Shown here: positions 54,962-64,000 of the stretch, in pieces
Numbering within the stretch: the stretch's first letter is position 1
How the letters are laid out: the number at the start of each line of letters is the position of its first letter
Source of the DNA: Ectobius pallidus
Lineage: Eukaryota > Arthropoda > Insecta > Blattodea > Ectobiidae
DNA: 64,000 nt
Reading direction: 5' to 3'
Assembly: GCA_964059195.1 (NCBI GenBank)
Contig: CAXKWD010000007.1
Span: 59,954,705 to 60,018,704 of the forward strand
Notes under the pieces: generated by a model
Databases searched by the model: none
The model's input: the letters and a program-made list of their open reading frames with translations, nothing else
What the model was told of the DNA's origin: nothing
Program-made: the position numbers and the translations under genes

Positions 54962-56631
54962 TAGCTATACTTCAGGAATGACTTAAGGTTCATTTGCTGT
55001 GAGAATACACCATGTTTTGTGATTTACAACAATAATATAAAGTTCTTTATTTTAATCTCAAAATTACAAACTTCAGGAATAATTGAGCTGTATTGGCTCA
55101 AAATACTACTGCAGTATACTCTATCTGCAAGTAGGAAACGAGAAGCAACAATTGCTTGCCAAAACTTCTTATCTTGATAAACGCTGAATTGCTATTTGAA
55201 AAATACTAATTTGCTAGACCATTCCTTGGTCTTTGTGAGATTACTATAATTTATTCAAAACTACTACGGCAGCATATTTAGCTTGCACGTAGAGGAAAAG
55301 AGGAGCTGCAAGGATGCCAAAACTCCTTACGTTTATATGAGCAGATTTACTTTATAGTAATATAAAGATGCTAAGCCTTACTTGGCTTTTGTGTATTAAT
55401 ACATGGTTTAGTTTGATTTACTTAACTTGTATTGCGACTACATCTGATGAGAATGTGACTGCATTTAGCCGGACTGTAGCTAAAGGGAGGATGTACAGTT
55501 ATCGATGCTGAAGATCTATGGTGCTGTAGATCATCCTGAACGGTGGCCAGTAGCGAGTCCTTCCATGGCTACGAGCTACGCTCCACGAAGTTCTAGAGAT
55601 GTCCTCTAATCCACCTCCTGGTAGATTAAGTAGTGGCTGCTGATGCTGGTTCCATGTAGAAACTGTACAATAGTATATTCAGACTTGTGGTCTGTTGCAA
55701 AATTTGGGGCTGTGCCCTTACGAAGCGACGATCGGTGAGAGAGTGAATAAAGTCTAACGGCTACGAAATGAGTTCACATAATCATCTTACAAAAGAGTTA
55801 TTTACAAATTCAATGGAAAGCTAGTCTCGAGCTTTCTAGACGCTTCCATCCTAAAGCAGGCTTTTATTAAACAAAGTAACATGCATTACTCTTTCTGTAA
55901 CACACAAAAAGATATATGAGAGTATCTATTTTATTAAACAATATGCCCTTGTAGAGAAATAAATGAATTTCTCATGGGAATTAATCTAACTTTTTAGTAT
56001 ACTGTTCGTAGGCGCAAGTATAGAAATCGATAGTCCGCTTGAAGTGCTCTACGCCGTTCTGTCCATAGGGACAAGTAAGAGTATTATTGATTATCAGGCT
56101 GGCAATCGATATCAGATCGATGCCGGCAAAACAGCATTCTGTTGCTAGTTAACATTAATTACTGAATTCAATGATAACAGTTAATAATAACTGGAATAAA
56201 TGTGCAAACTATTCCTTAGCTAATATCATTATAGCTCATAATAGATATTTTCTTTATCTAAATGTAAATAAAGAGATACAAGTGTGCCAAGAATTCTGTT
56301 TGCTAGTAACTGGCGTTAGTGCCATCTAGTGACTTGTATTAATACTTCATTACTAGTATTTGCTATAAAAGTATAATAAATGGGCTCTAAGCTCTACGAG
56401 CTTACAATTATATTCAATTAATTAATAACATATTTTCTCAATTTGGTTGTTGTGCAACACTGCAACATGATAAGAGGCTGCTACCAACTAATCCAGTACA
56501 ATACTTCATACTACCAGTATCTCTATACTTTGTTACTCTGAGTTCAAAGATTCTTAGATTGAATGTATTGTATTTCTTGAGTGAATTAAATAGTGTGTTT
56601 TGCTGTTAGCAGAGGTTTTGTTCTATTCTAG
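54962..56631. other. Intron stretch before exon 3, no gene recognised
   Basis: AT-rich, with a slightly GC-richer patch 55440-55760. The polypyrimidine tract gttttgttctattctag gives the acceptor. Confidence 0.45.
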
Positions 56632-56720
56632 TCATGGGACAAGATGTGCTGGAGAAGTGGCTGCAGCTCGAGACAATGGAGTTTGTGGGGTCGGTGTTGC
56701 TTATGACTCCAAAATTGCAG
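56632..56720 (+). CDS. amon: Proprotein convertase 2 (amontillado-like), 89-bp internal exon with active-site His
   Basis: Acceptor ttctattctag ends at 56631; donor gtgag begins at 56721. The first base completes the split serine codon; the exon then reads [16 protein letters not shown] followed by [13 protein letters not shown] and ends one base into a glycine codon. The HGT block holds the catalytic histidine of subtilisin-like proteases, and RCAGEV is typical of the kexin/furin group. Phase agrees with exon 24162-24238 (77 bases leave two, this exon gives one). In PC2 the next residues would be GIRMLDQP; I did not find that exon in the remaining 7.3 kb, so the next intron also exceeds 7 kb. 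Confidence 0.93.
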
Positions 56721-56942
56721 GTGAGACCCCATGCAGATTGTTCTAAAATTCTGTAGTATGGTGATTTAGTTCTACCCTTATAATTACTATATCATTGCTG
56801 TGTTTCAATATTTGAATTGCTTCCCCAATAGCTGATTCAACACTCTAGTCACTTTCTCATTTATTTTTGGAATCATTTTCCCAATAGTTCATTCAATTCT
56901 CTAGTCACATTCTCATTTATTTTTATAGTTGCTTTCCCAATA

Positions 56943-58335
56943 CAGTAGAGCCTCGGTTTTTCGAGCCCCGGTATTTCGAGGTTCTGTGTAATTCGAGCTG
57001 GTCTTAAGAAAATTAAAATTTTCCATAAAACTAGGTGTCCGCATGTAAGTTTTACTCACTTCCGAATGTGTTACATTTTGTGCTTTCTTTCAATTTTCCA
57101 CGTACAAAAATGCAGGTAAAACTGTCCCGCTTAGGGTTTTCGTTCCTAATACTCAGAAATAATCTTGGCTTCAGACTGCTAATTCATTTCTATTACAGAT
57201 TGACAGAAACCATTAGGTTCCATCTTTCTTTGTCGGGACCTCGTGTCAATCAATTGTACAGTGCATACCATCCTTTCAGAAAAGAATACTACGAGGGGGA
57301 TCCAGGAAATAACGACCGTTTTGTTGTAGTAATTAAAAAAATCATATTTATTTGAAAAAACAAAGTCTGTTACATAACTGAAGAGTCCTTTACTTCTCTA
57401 CATAATCACCACCCACATTTAAACATTTGTCGTATCTGTTCACTAGCTTTAGAATTCCCGTGTTATACTCCTCTGCCGCCAGTTCATTAAGCCAGGTGTT
57501 CACTGTCTTTTGGGATCGCAAAGGTGTTCTTTTGCTGGATTTCATGCCAAAAGGCACTACGATCAATGCAAATCGTTATTGTGAGACTTTACGGAAACTA
57601 CGGCGAGCCATCCAAAACAGGAGGCGAGGAATGCTTTCGAGAGGAGTTGTGCCTCACTCGAGAATTGCTGGATCAATCTTTGATCATCCGCCCTATAGTA
57701 CAGACCTTGCTCCTAGCGATTTTCTGAAAGACTTTCTGGGTGGTACGCGTTTTGGAAGTGATGAAGGTTGAAGAAGACAGTGAACACATTGCTTAATGAA
57801 CTGGCGGCAGAGGAGTATAACACGGGAATTCTAAAGCTAGTGAACAGATACGACAAATGTTTAAATGTGGGTGGTGATTATGTAGATAAGTAAAGGAAGC
57901 TTCAGTTATGTAACAGACTTTGTTTTTTCAAATAAATATGATTTTTTTAATTACTACAACAAAACGGTCGTTATTTCCTGGATCCCCCTCGTATATTGTT
58001 ACAGTAATCCCTACTCAACAACAATGGTAATTGAAAGTGTTTTCCTAGTAGCGTCGCTTTCCCATTCCACTCCATTAAGGGTCAGACAATGACTTAATCC
58101 TTAAAGGATGCCGATGTAGCAAACTGGAAATGTTTGCCAATATACATACAGGCGTAACACAGGTATGTAGGCCTACTATATTGTTTATTTATTTATTTCT
58201 TAAACCATTATTGTGCTCTTTAAACATTTATTTATGATTTATCCATTGATTTAGTGATATTTCCATATAATCCGTGTTTTTCGTAATTCGAGGTAGCCTC
58301 AGCCCCAATTAGCTCGAATTATCTGGGTTCTACTG
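56943..58335. mobile_element. pogo/Tigger-like element, non-coding
   Basis: Ends cagtagagcctcggttt and (reverse complement) cagtagaacccagataattc; TA on both sides (56941-56942, 58336-58337). Subterminal ttcgag repeats on both arms. Contains the mariner at 57292. Confidence 0.85.
57292..57991 (+). mobile_element. mariner derivative with 218-bp inverted repeats
   Basis: TA on both sides (57290-57291, 57992-57993). The left arm 57292-57509 is an almost perfect inverse of 57774-57991, with about six changes. The right arm is the genuine 3' end of a mariner (coding for the last residues, NELAAEEYNTGILKLVNR on the + strand, then the terminal repeat). The middle holds transposase pieces: TVFWDRKGVLLLDF, RRAIQNRRRGMLSRGV and FDHPPYSTDLAPSDF (a DD34D mariner; the second catalytic Asp region is altered). 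The 5' half of the gene has been replaced by the inverted 3' end. Confidence 0.9.
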
Positions 58336-58607
58336 TAGTTGATTCAACTCTTTAGTTGAATTCTCATTTTTTTAAATTGCTTTCCCAACGGTTGATTCAA
58401 CTCACTAGTCACATTCTCATTTACAATTGGAATTTCTTTCCCAACAGTTGATTCAACTTATAATCACATTTTCAATCATCATTGGAATCACTCTTCCAAC
58501 TGTTGACACAACTGTCTACTTGCATTCTCATTTATCATTAGAATAGCTTTCCCAAAAGTATATTCAACTCTAGTAACATTCTCATTTATTTTTGGGATTA
58601 CTTTACC

Positions 58608-60228
58608 TAGTGGCGTAGCAAGCTTTAGTGGTACCCGGTGCAGAAAATTTCTTGTCCCCCCCCCCATTTATATTATTAAAAGATGGAACAGTTCCAAGTA
58701 TTATTTTTAGGATAGTCAAAGGTAATCCCACGAGAGTTTAAGAGTTTTATCGATAGATGAAGCTGCAACGAATATATCTGACGTAACTCGTAAACTCAAC
58801 GGATTATGCAAAATTAGTAATAATTACTTTGTTATATAAAAACATAACTAAGCTCCGAAATCATGGTATACTATGAATCAACCATCCATAAAGCGATTCG
58901 AGTTACCATGTTGTCGCCATGATGTAACCAGTGCTACCAATGGTGCATATAAGACACATAGTTAACCTAATTCAGCCAATTTTGTTAGGATTAAGGAAAG
59001 ACATACATATCAAGCACATTATTATTACTATTATTATTATTATTATTATTAATCTAAAGTACGTTATAGACAGACAGATTTACATTGTTTTCGTGAGCGA
59101 CAGACTGTGGGTGTTACCGTTAATAAAGCGAACATCTAGGCCAAAATACACTCCCGAAATTGTGCAGATTTTTATTTTTAAGTGATCTTTTTATATTTTT
59201 ATATATTGTTTTCCAAGCGAAATCTCGAATTTTGGAAAGATAAATTTTGATAACAGGACAACATTTTGTATTTATGTCAGATACCTTTCAAGATGTGAAC
59301 CGAAGATTGGAGACAAGTTTTCCTTATTTTTGCATAAAGAAGTTTTCTCGAAAATGGATCTAACGATTTTCTTTAAATTTTGCACGTGGGTTGCTTATGC
59401 TAAGAGCTAAAACTTATATTTGAAACACTTTTTCGAAATATTTCTCTGAAGGGTAGTTATAAGCCACCCACTCTGAATATGCGCTCTTTGGGATACGGCC
59501 TCTTGCAATGGAAAATAGTACGAAAACAAAATTTTGTATTTGGGTTAGGTACCTTTTGGGGATGTGACACGAAGATTGGCGACAACTTTCTCTTATTTTT
59601 AAGGGGAGGCTAACTTTTATTTGGGCAGAGGAAGTTATGTGAATTATACATAAATTTTGTTATAGGTTGATCCTAATAAATTTCATAAACGAGTAATGTA
59701 ACTATTTTACGGAACTGTATTATTAATAATCTATTCTTAAATATGCGCACATCCCAGTTCAAAATCTAGATTAAAGGAGACTTCGGAGTCAACTCACATT
59801 CAAAGTTTATTTTCGTCAAAATCATGACTGCCGCAGCGGGTAGAATTGGTTGCGGCTTGAGTGATATAAAATATCACTGATTGTTGAAGTCACATTTAAA
59901 TTAAAACTACAGAGACAAGCATCTGCAGAAATAATCACCCCTCCCTCTAACAATAATATTATTGTTCGTGTCAACACAGTGGCCAGTTCAGCCGTGTTTT
60001 ACTTCCTTTGTTGACTGCATTTAAAACTAAAAGAAGTTTCAATACACATGTTGACTGGTAGAAAGTTGTTAAGCTTATTTCATTGTTTTAAATAATATTA
60101 TTATTTTCTTTAAATTCCCTTGAGCGAATTTTTACTTACAAAGACACATTTTTATTTTGTCACCCCCCCCCCGGGTGATGGCACCCGGGGCGGCCCGCAC
60201 CCCCTGCACCCCCCTTCCTACGCCACTG
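58608..60228. mobile_element. hAT-type element, non-coding (1621 bp)
   Basis: Ends tagtggcgtagcaag (first base changed from C) and cctacgccactg; perfect 8-bp duplication actttacc (58600-58607, 60229-60236). Inside: a C-run near each end, an ATT microsatellite (59020-59050), no transposase. Confidence 0.9.
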
Positions 60229-60390
60229 ACTTTACCAACAGATGATTCAACTCTCTAGTCGTATTTTCTTATATTTTTGAAAATGCTTTCCTAACAGTTG
60301 AGTCAACTCTTTAGTTGCATTCTCATTTATTTTTGGAATTGGTTTCCCAACAAATGATTTAACTCTCTACTCGCATTTCCATTTTATCAG

Positions 60391-61069
60391 CCAAGGTGAT
60401 AACATCATAGTCACATATTCAAATCTCCTATCCTACCTATGAGTGTATGTTTTTCATGTGAAAATATCTTTAAAACCATTGCTGAACATGGAGAGACAAT
60501 CATGCCTAAATGAGAGACAGATTCTGTGCATATAATTTCAAAAGTCAATTATTCAGCTACAAATAGACATTTTTTTTATTCCTCTGGAACCTAAAAAAAA
60601 TAAAATAAAAAAATAATTGAAAAACATAACATAATGCTTACAAAATACAATACATAACAGTACAATACAATATTAGAGAGGGTTACACAGGATGTTATAC
60701 AGTCAACATTTTTCTTCTTGCTTGAAAGGGCAGGGCAACGTTGTAGGTTGCTTCTGTCCATGGTCTCTTGTTGACTACATAACATGCAGTTGGGGTCGTT
60801 CCAGATTCCAATGCGATGTAGGTGTCCTTGTCATATGGGTGTACATTTTAATTTCTGTCATCCCCATCAAAGAAAACCAGTTTACAAAACACCTGCACAT
60901 ATAATTAGCATAACAGCATTCCAAGACATATCGCCTACGGCGCGAAATCACATGTTAAGCTCACCTCATGGGATTCTCGTACTGGTTTTTCCCACGGTCC
61001 AACCGCATTCCTATGTCTAGACATTAAACCTTCAAGACCCTCGCTCGGGTACCTTGAAATCATGTCAAT
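60391..61069. other. Intron stretch, no gene recognised
   Basis: No repeat or protein that I can name. The short ORFs here have no family features. Confidence 0.4.
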
Positions 61070-61318
61070 TTACATAATACCTGTATATGTATTTATCATA
61101 ACCACATTCCTATCCCGAGACATTAGCAAATTTATTACAGTCGGGACCTCTAGCTCCAACAGTGAACATCTTGATATATATGTTGTATCACACAGTTTGC
61201 AGTGAGATTTCTGACGTTCATGGGATTCGACAATATGTCGTCGCAAATTACTATGTGTCGTGTAAGAACGATTACATATATTACATATGAATGATATGTT
61301 ACCATGCTTTTCTCTCAC
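61070..61318 (-). pseudogene. C2H2 zinc-finger ORF (about two fingers)
   Basis: The 82-codon frame has a full finger, CNICNRSYTTHSNLRRHIVE followed by SH, and the start of another, CKLCDTTYISRCS, that degenerates. The first 13 residues (MREKHGNISFI) look like the linker after an upstream finger, so the 5' part may be missing. It is on the same strand as the small ORFs to 63999 and may belong with them. Confidence 0.6.
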
Positions 61319-62082
61319 GTGTCTTCGTGCTTTTAGAGTTGTCTTTGTGCTATTGTTTATAATTAAGTAAAAATTTCACATTTTAATGTATAAATTACTT
61401 TATTTCCTCTATCAATTTGGGCAAGTTCAATCATTAGTTGGGGTCTAATTAATAATTTTTCATTTTTTATTCTTAACTTGACCTAATTTTCGTCTCTATG
61501 ACATATTTTGCTCTGTTAACAGGATAACACCTACCCTGAGGCTCTCATGTTCCGACATATGATTTTTGTTCTTTCCTTGATTATGTTCAGTTTGTTTAAA
61601 TTAGGTGTTTAATAAAGCAAACAATTCTATTTTTTCCCATCCGAATCAGGTTGACCGAGTGGTCTAAGGCGCTAGATTTAAGATAGAACCCCTCACCTAA
61701 TAGACATTTTATTCGGATTCCAGCCAATGAAGTTAAGGCTTTCCATAAAACTAAAAATGCAATATGTTACGAAGACTCAAGTAAAATTAAATAATTAAGT
61801 AATTCAATACAAAAATGACACAAAAAATGAAGTACGGGATAAGAGGAGAGGAATTCAAGGTTAAACGTTAAAGGAAAGACGCATTCAAGGATGCATCGTT
61901 CCTTTTATTGCAATACGGACAAAAAAAATATGTTACTAAAAATTGTTTATTTGAAGTTCGTCCTTCACCAGATCGTACATTGTCAAATTGTACATATTTT
62001 GTCGGGTTCATCATTGTCTGCAAGAAATAAGGCTTTGTATTGAAATGCTTTTTTTGTATTATTATTATTACTTTCCATTCTC
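61319..62082. other. Spacer with a tRNA-like half and no gene
   Basis: Only the tRNA-Leu-like fragment at 61646 is recognisable. Confidence 0.4.
61646..61685 (+). tRNA. 5' half of a tRNA-Leu (pseudogene)
   Basis: tcaggttgaccgagtggtct then aaggcgctagatttaagat matches the acceptor 5' strand, D arm and anticodon arm (loop with TAA) of a eukaryotic tRNA-Leu. The variable and T arms are absent; a non-tRNA sequence follows. Not functional. Confidence 0.55.
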
Positions 62083-62188
62083 TTACACTTTAAGGAGCTG
62101 ATCGAGCCACTCTCCTAACATATTTAAATTGTTTGCATTTGTTAGTTCTTCATATGTCAAAGTCAGATTATCTGTTTGAGTGCACGCA

Positions 62189-62377
62189 TCACTTGAAGTC
62201 CTCTTCTCCGTAGCAGTCCCTTTGTCGCATGCCTTCATGTTTTTTGAAACTTTTAAAGAGTTTACATTGATTATCACAATATCTCCAATCACTACATGGT
62301 CCCCATGATATGGCCTTATCACAGTAAATCCAATGGCGAATTCCATTGCACGTCTCCGAATGAAACAGCACATTCAT
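62189..62377 (-). CDS. Small Cys/Trp-rich ORF, unknown function
   Basis: 62 codons: SETCNGIRHWIYCDKAISWG, then PCSDWRYCDNQC. The spacing of six Cys with Trp residues looks structured, perhaps metal-binding. The alternative overlapping frame (62373-62083) is longer but shows no such pattern. Its ATG overlaps the stop of the ORF above (ATGA at 62377-62374), an arrangement often used for coupled translation in compact genomes. I do not recognise the family. Confidence 0.4.
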   Translation of the reverse strand: MNVLFHSETCNGIRHWIYCDKAISWGPCSDWRYCDNQCKLFKSFKKHEGMRQRDCYGEEDFK

Positions 62378-62556
62378 TGAAGTTCATACGTCGTTACTGC
62401 TAACTCATATGACAAACCATCTTTCTCTATCGTATCATAATATACACACATGATCCCCTCCCCTCCCCTCTTATAGGTGAGCATGATAGGATTCCTAGGG
62501 TTAATAACAATTGGACAAATACATTTTTCTATTCTCACAACACATCCACAATACAC
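62374..62556 (-). CDS. Small ORF upstream of the Cys/Trp-rich ORF, unknown
   Basis: 60 codons (MYCGCVVRIEKCICPIVINP, then GGEGIMCVYYDTIEKDG). The N-terminal CGC...CIC could bind metal. It may be the first half of the next ORF, separated by a frameshift, instead of a separate gene. Confidence 0.35.
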   Translation of the reverse strand: MYCGCVVRIEKCICPIVINPRNPIMLTYKRGGEGIMCVYYDTIEKDGLSYELAVTTYELQ

Positions 62557-62662
62557 AATGGTTCACATTAATAAATGGCTATTCGTTACCCATATGACTT
62601 GGAATACTATAATACATGTCCGATTACTATATATTTGATATCTTGTTGTATATATCTACAAT

Positions 62663-63146
62663 TTACTGGTCGATGTGGACCAATTCTACTTGAATGAAGT
62701 GCGCATTTCCAACATCTTGCATGCGACGGCTCACAACAGCAAGACGACCACTATTTAGCTTTAAAATGTTATCGTCATTGAAAGTTGAAAAACGTGCAGG
62801 CAAAAACACACTGGTGCTATCTATCAAGTCCAACACCACACGTCGTTCATACCTTGTATTCACGGCTCTTGCCCGCTTGATTGGATACTTGACGTTGACA
62901 GAGAAGTCTTCCAATTTCCGCAGTGTCGTCATATGCACCACCGCGACCGAGTTGGTTAAATTCCTGAAGAACACTCGATCCAGCAGAAGCATTTTCACTT
63001 GCGTTGTGGTCAGGTACACTTTCTGCAGAGTTCTCATTTTCAATACTTTCGAGGGTTTTTGTTTTGGTAGCAGTTCTTCTCCCACGTTTCGAGTTCACGA
63101 CTTCAATTGGTCCATACGATCCTGCGTTCCTGTTGTACGATGCCAT
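62663..63146 (-). pseudogene. Possible OB-fold ssDNA-binding protein of a virus-like element
   Basis: Two overlapping frames. The first (63146-62847) opens MASYNRNAGSYGPIEVVN, a low-complexity basic and acidic leader. The second (63085-62663) holds LEDFSVNVKYPIKRARAV, TRYERRVVLDLID and VFLPARFS, then LKLNSGRLAVVSRR. The pattern KYPIxRA...TxYGxxVxLxxxD...VFLPxRF is one I know from many unnamed aphid and other insect proteins that seem to be mobile or viral single-strand DNA-binding factors. The two halves probably formed one gene before a frameshift near 62940. Function is inference. Confidence 0.4.
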
Positions 63147-63235
63147 AGTAAGATCGTTGTAAAGATGACGTAGTCTTGATCACGTTGCTGCTAATACAGG
63201 TTCTACTGAGCTTTGCTCCTGCCTTATATCCCTCA

Positions 63236-63640
63236 TGTTTAAATAAGGGGGGGATAATTTATGATGCCGGGTGTTTTCTCCAATGTCAGCAAAGGTTAAC
63301 AAGCATAGAAGCAGGTTGGAAACAGGTGTGGATATTCTTCAAGGTTAACAAGTGTTTGGGCGTTGGCCATATGTTTGTATTGTTTAGGAGCCAAGTGTTT
63401 TCTTCAAGGTTAACAAAGGTTAGCATGTATGGAAGTGATGGGGGATAATTTATGGAAGCAGATGTAGGGGGATAATTTATGATGCCAGGTGTTTTCTCCA
63501 ATGTCAGCAAAGGGTAACAAGTAAAGAAGCAGGTTGGAAACAGGTGTGGATATTCTTCAAGGTTAACAAGTGTTTGGGCGTTGTCCATATATTTGTAATG
63601 TTTATGAGCCAAGTGTTTTCTTCAGTTGTTGTCTTCTCCG
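63236..63640. repeat. Tandem repeat of about 225 bp, two copies
   Basis: gggggataatttatgatgcc opens both copies (about 63248 and 63470). Each continues with gtgttttctccaatgtcagc, ggttggaaacaggtgtggat, attcttcaaggttaacaagt and gagccaagtgttttcttca. It lies between two minus-strand ORFs and may be a regulatory or end-repeat region of the virus-like element. Confidence 0.8.
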
Positions 63641-63651
63641 TATCAACGTGC

Positions 63652-63999
63652 TTATGAGCGTATGGTGCATCTGTAAACTTTTTGACTGTATTTCCCCGGC
63701 ACTCCGAAGTGGGCTGGAATGTGATACTTGTTCTGTCCATCGAATTCAATACTGGTGCGAGCTGGACCATCGACTTCATCATGTCCGAGTAAGTTGCAAA
63801 CAGATATACGCACAGGATCCATTTTCCATGTAGTTAACTTCATGGTACACTCCCCATATACCTTTCCCAGAATGTTGGATTCTTCAGCTTCATCTCTAAT
63901 AATTACAAAATCTCCCACATCACCAAGCGATCGTATCTCCTCTTTCTCCGATGTGATGTGGAATTCTTCATATTCTCCGTCCAGCTTGGAAATTCTCAA
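63652..63999 (-). CDS. Unknown protein, C-terminal 115 residues (continues beyond window)
   Basis: Open to the window edge, no stop. Acidic and hydrophilic: SEKEEIRSLGDVGDFVIIRD, then FDGQNKYHIPAHFGVPGKYS and CTIRS at the end. No motif I recognise. Same strand as the small ORFs 61070-63146, hence perhaps the same element. Confidence 0.4.
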   Translation of the reverse strand: MRISKLDGEYEEFHITSEKEEIRSLGDVGDFVIIRDEAEESNILGKVYGECTMKLTTWKMDPVRISVCNLLGHDEVDGPARTSIEFDGQNKYHIPAHFGVPGKYSQKVYRCTIRS

Positions 64000-64000
64000 A

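Larger units (their letters stand above)
56819..60390. repeat. Minisatellite of about 58-bp units, twice interrupted
   Basis: Unit: gctttcccaacagttgattc, then aactctctagtcacattctc, then atttatttttggaat. About two units at 56819-56942, five at 58338-58607 and two to three at 60237-60390. The gaps are the pogo-like and hAT elements with their own target duplications. Confidence 0.85.

Noticed and set aside
57035..57355. 106-codon plus-strand ORF in the pogo-like element
   Set aside because: Runs across the pogo/mariner junction and shows no pogo transposase motif (no HTH or DDE).
62083..62373. 96-codon minus-strand ORF overlapping the Cys/Trp-rich ORF
   Set aside because: Less structured composition than the overlapping frame; it shares the frame of the upstream ORF beyond its stop, and cannot be preferred without homologues.
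56721..64000. The next convertase exon (expected GIRMLDQP...)
   Set aside because: Searched by eye on the + strand; no matching peptide with splice sites found.

Overview
The window is AT-rich eukaryotic DNA, almost certainly from an insect. It appears to lie wholly inside one host gene on the + strand. Three small exons (38, 77 and 89 bp; positions 11715-11752, 24162-24238, 56632-56720) have canonical splice sites and matching phases. They encode consecutive parts of the catalytic domain of a proprotein convertase of the PC2 type (insect amontillado), including the conserved SHGTRCAGE block with the active-site histidine. Only 204 of 64000 bases are host coding sequence. The visible introns are 12.4 kb and 32.4 kb, and the flanking introns run off both ends. 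Giant introns, many young nested transposons, and LINE and SINE types familiar from cockroaches and termites suggest a blattodean-like insect; this taxonomic guess is inference.

Layout. 1-11.7 kb (intron): an RTE-type LINE, a second LINE tail, tRNA-derived SINEs, a complete solo LTR (6200-6940), a Helitron helicase remnant, a zinc-finger/MULE transposase gene cut at its 3' end (7941-9479) and a BEL/Pao remnant. 11.7-24.2 kb (intron): a LINE tail split by a TTAA-flanked piggyBac-type element, SINEs, and a satellite of about 145 bp units interrupted by a nearly intact two-ORF LINE (15405-19867) and by a hAT element (19908-23107), which itself carries a DNA transposon carrying a SINE. 24.2-56.6 kb (intron): a 2.6 kb foldback element of about 176 bp units, LINE tails, a DD41D-type mariner relative (32451-34000), a Penelope-like element split inside its GIY-YIG domain by a full-length Ty1/copia element (36160-41646), and a 6.3 kb element with roughly 0.5 kb terminal inverted repeats (45018-51339). 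That element carries a broken gene whose product looks like a FEN1/PIN-type nuclease with a cysteine-rich tail. LINE tails and a three-unit repeat follow. 56.7-64 kb (next intron): a minisatellite of about 58 bp interrupted by a pogo-like element (itself carrying a mariner with 218 bp inverted repeats) and by a hAT element, then a minus-strand cluster of small ORFs (zinc-finger, Cys/Trp-rich, possible OB-fold) of virus-like or mobile origin.

Nothing here forms a host operon or pathway. The host exons cooperate only through splicing. Most long mobile-element genes run antisense to the host gene, and many insertions can be ordered in time from target-site duplications. The strongest candidate for a poorly described system is the long-TIR element at 45018-51339.
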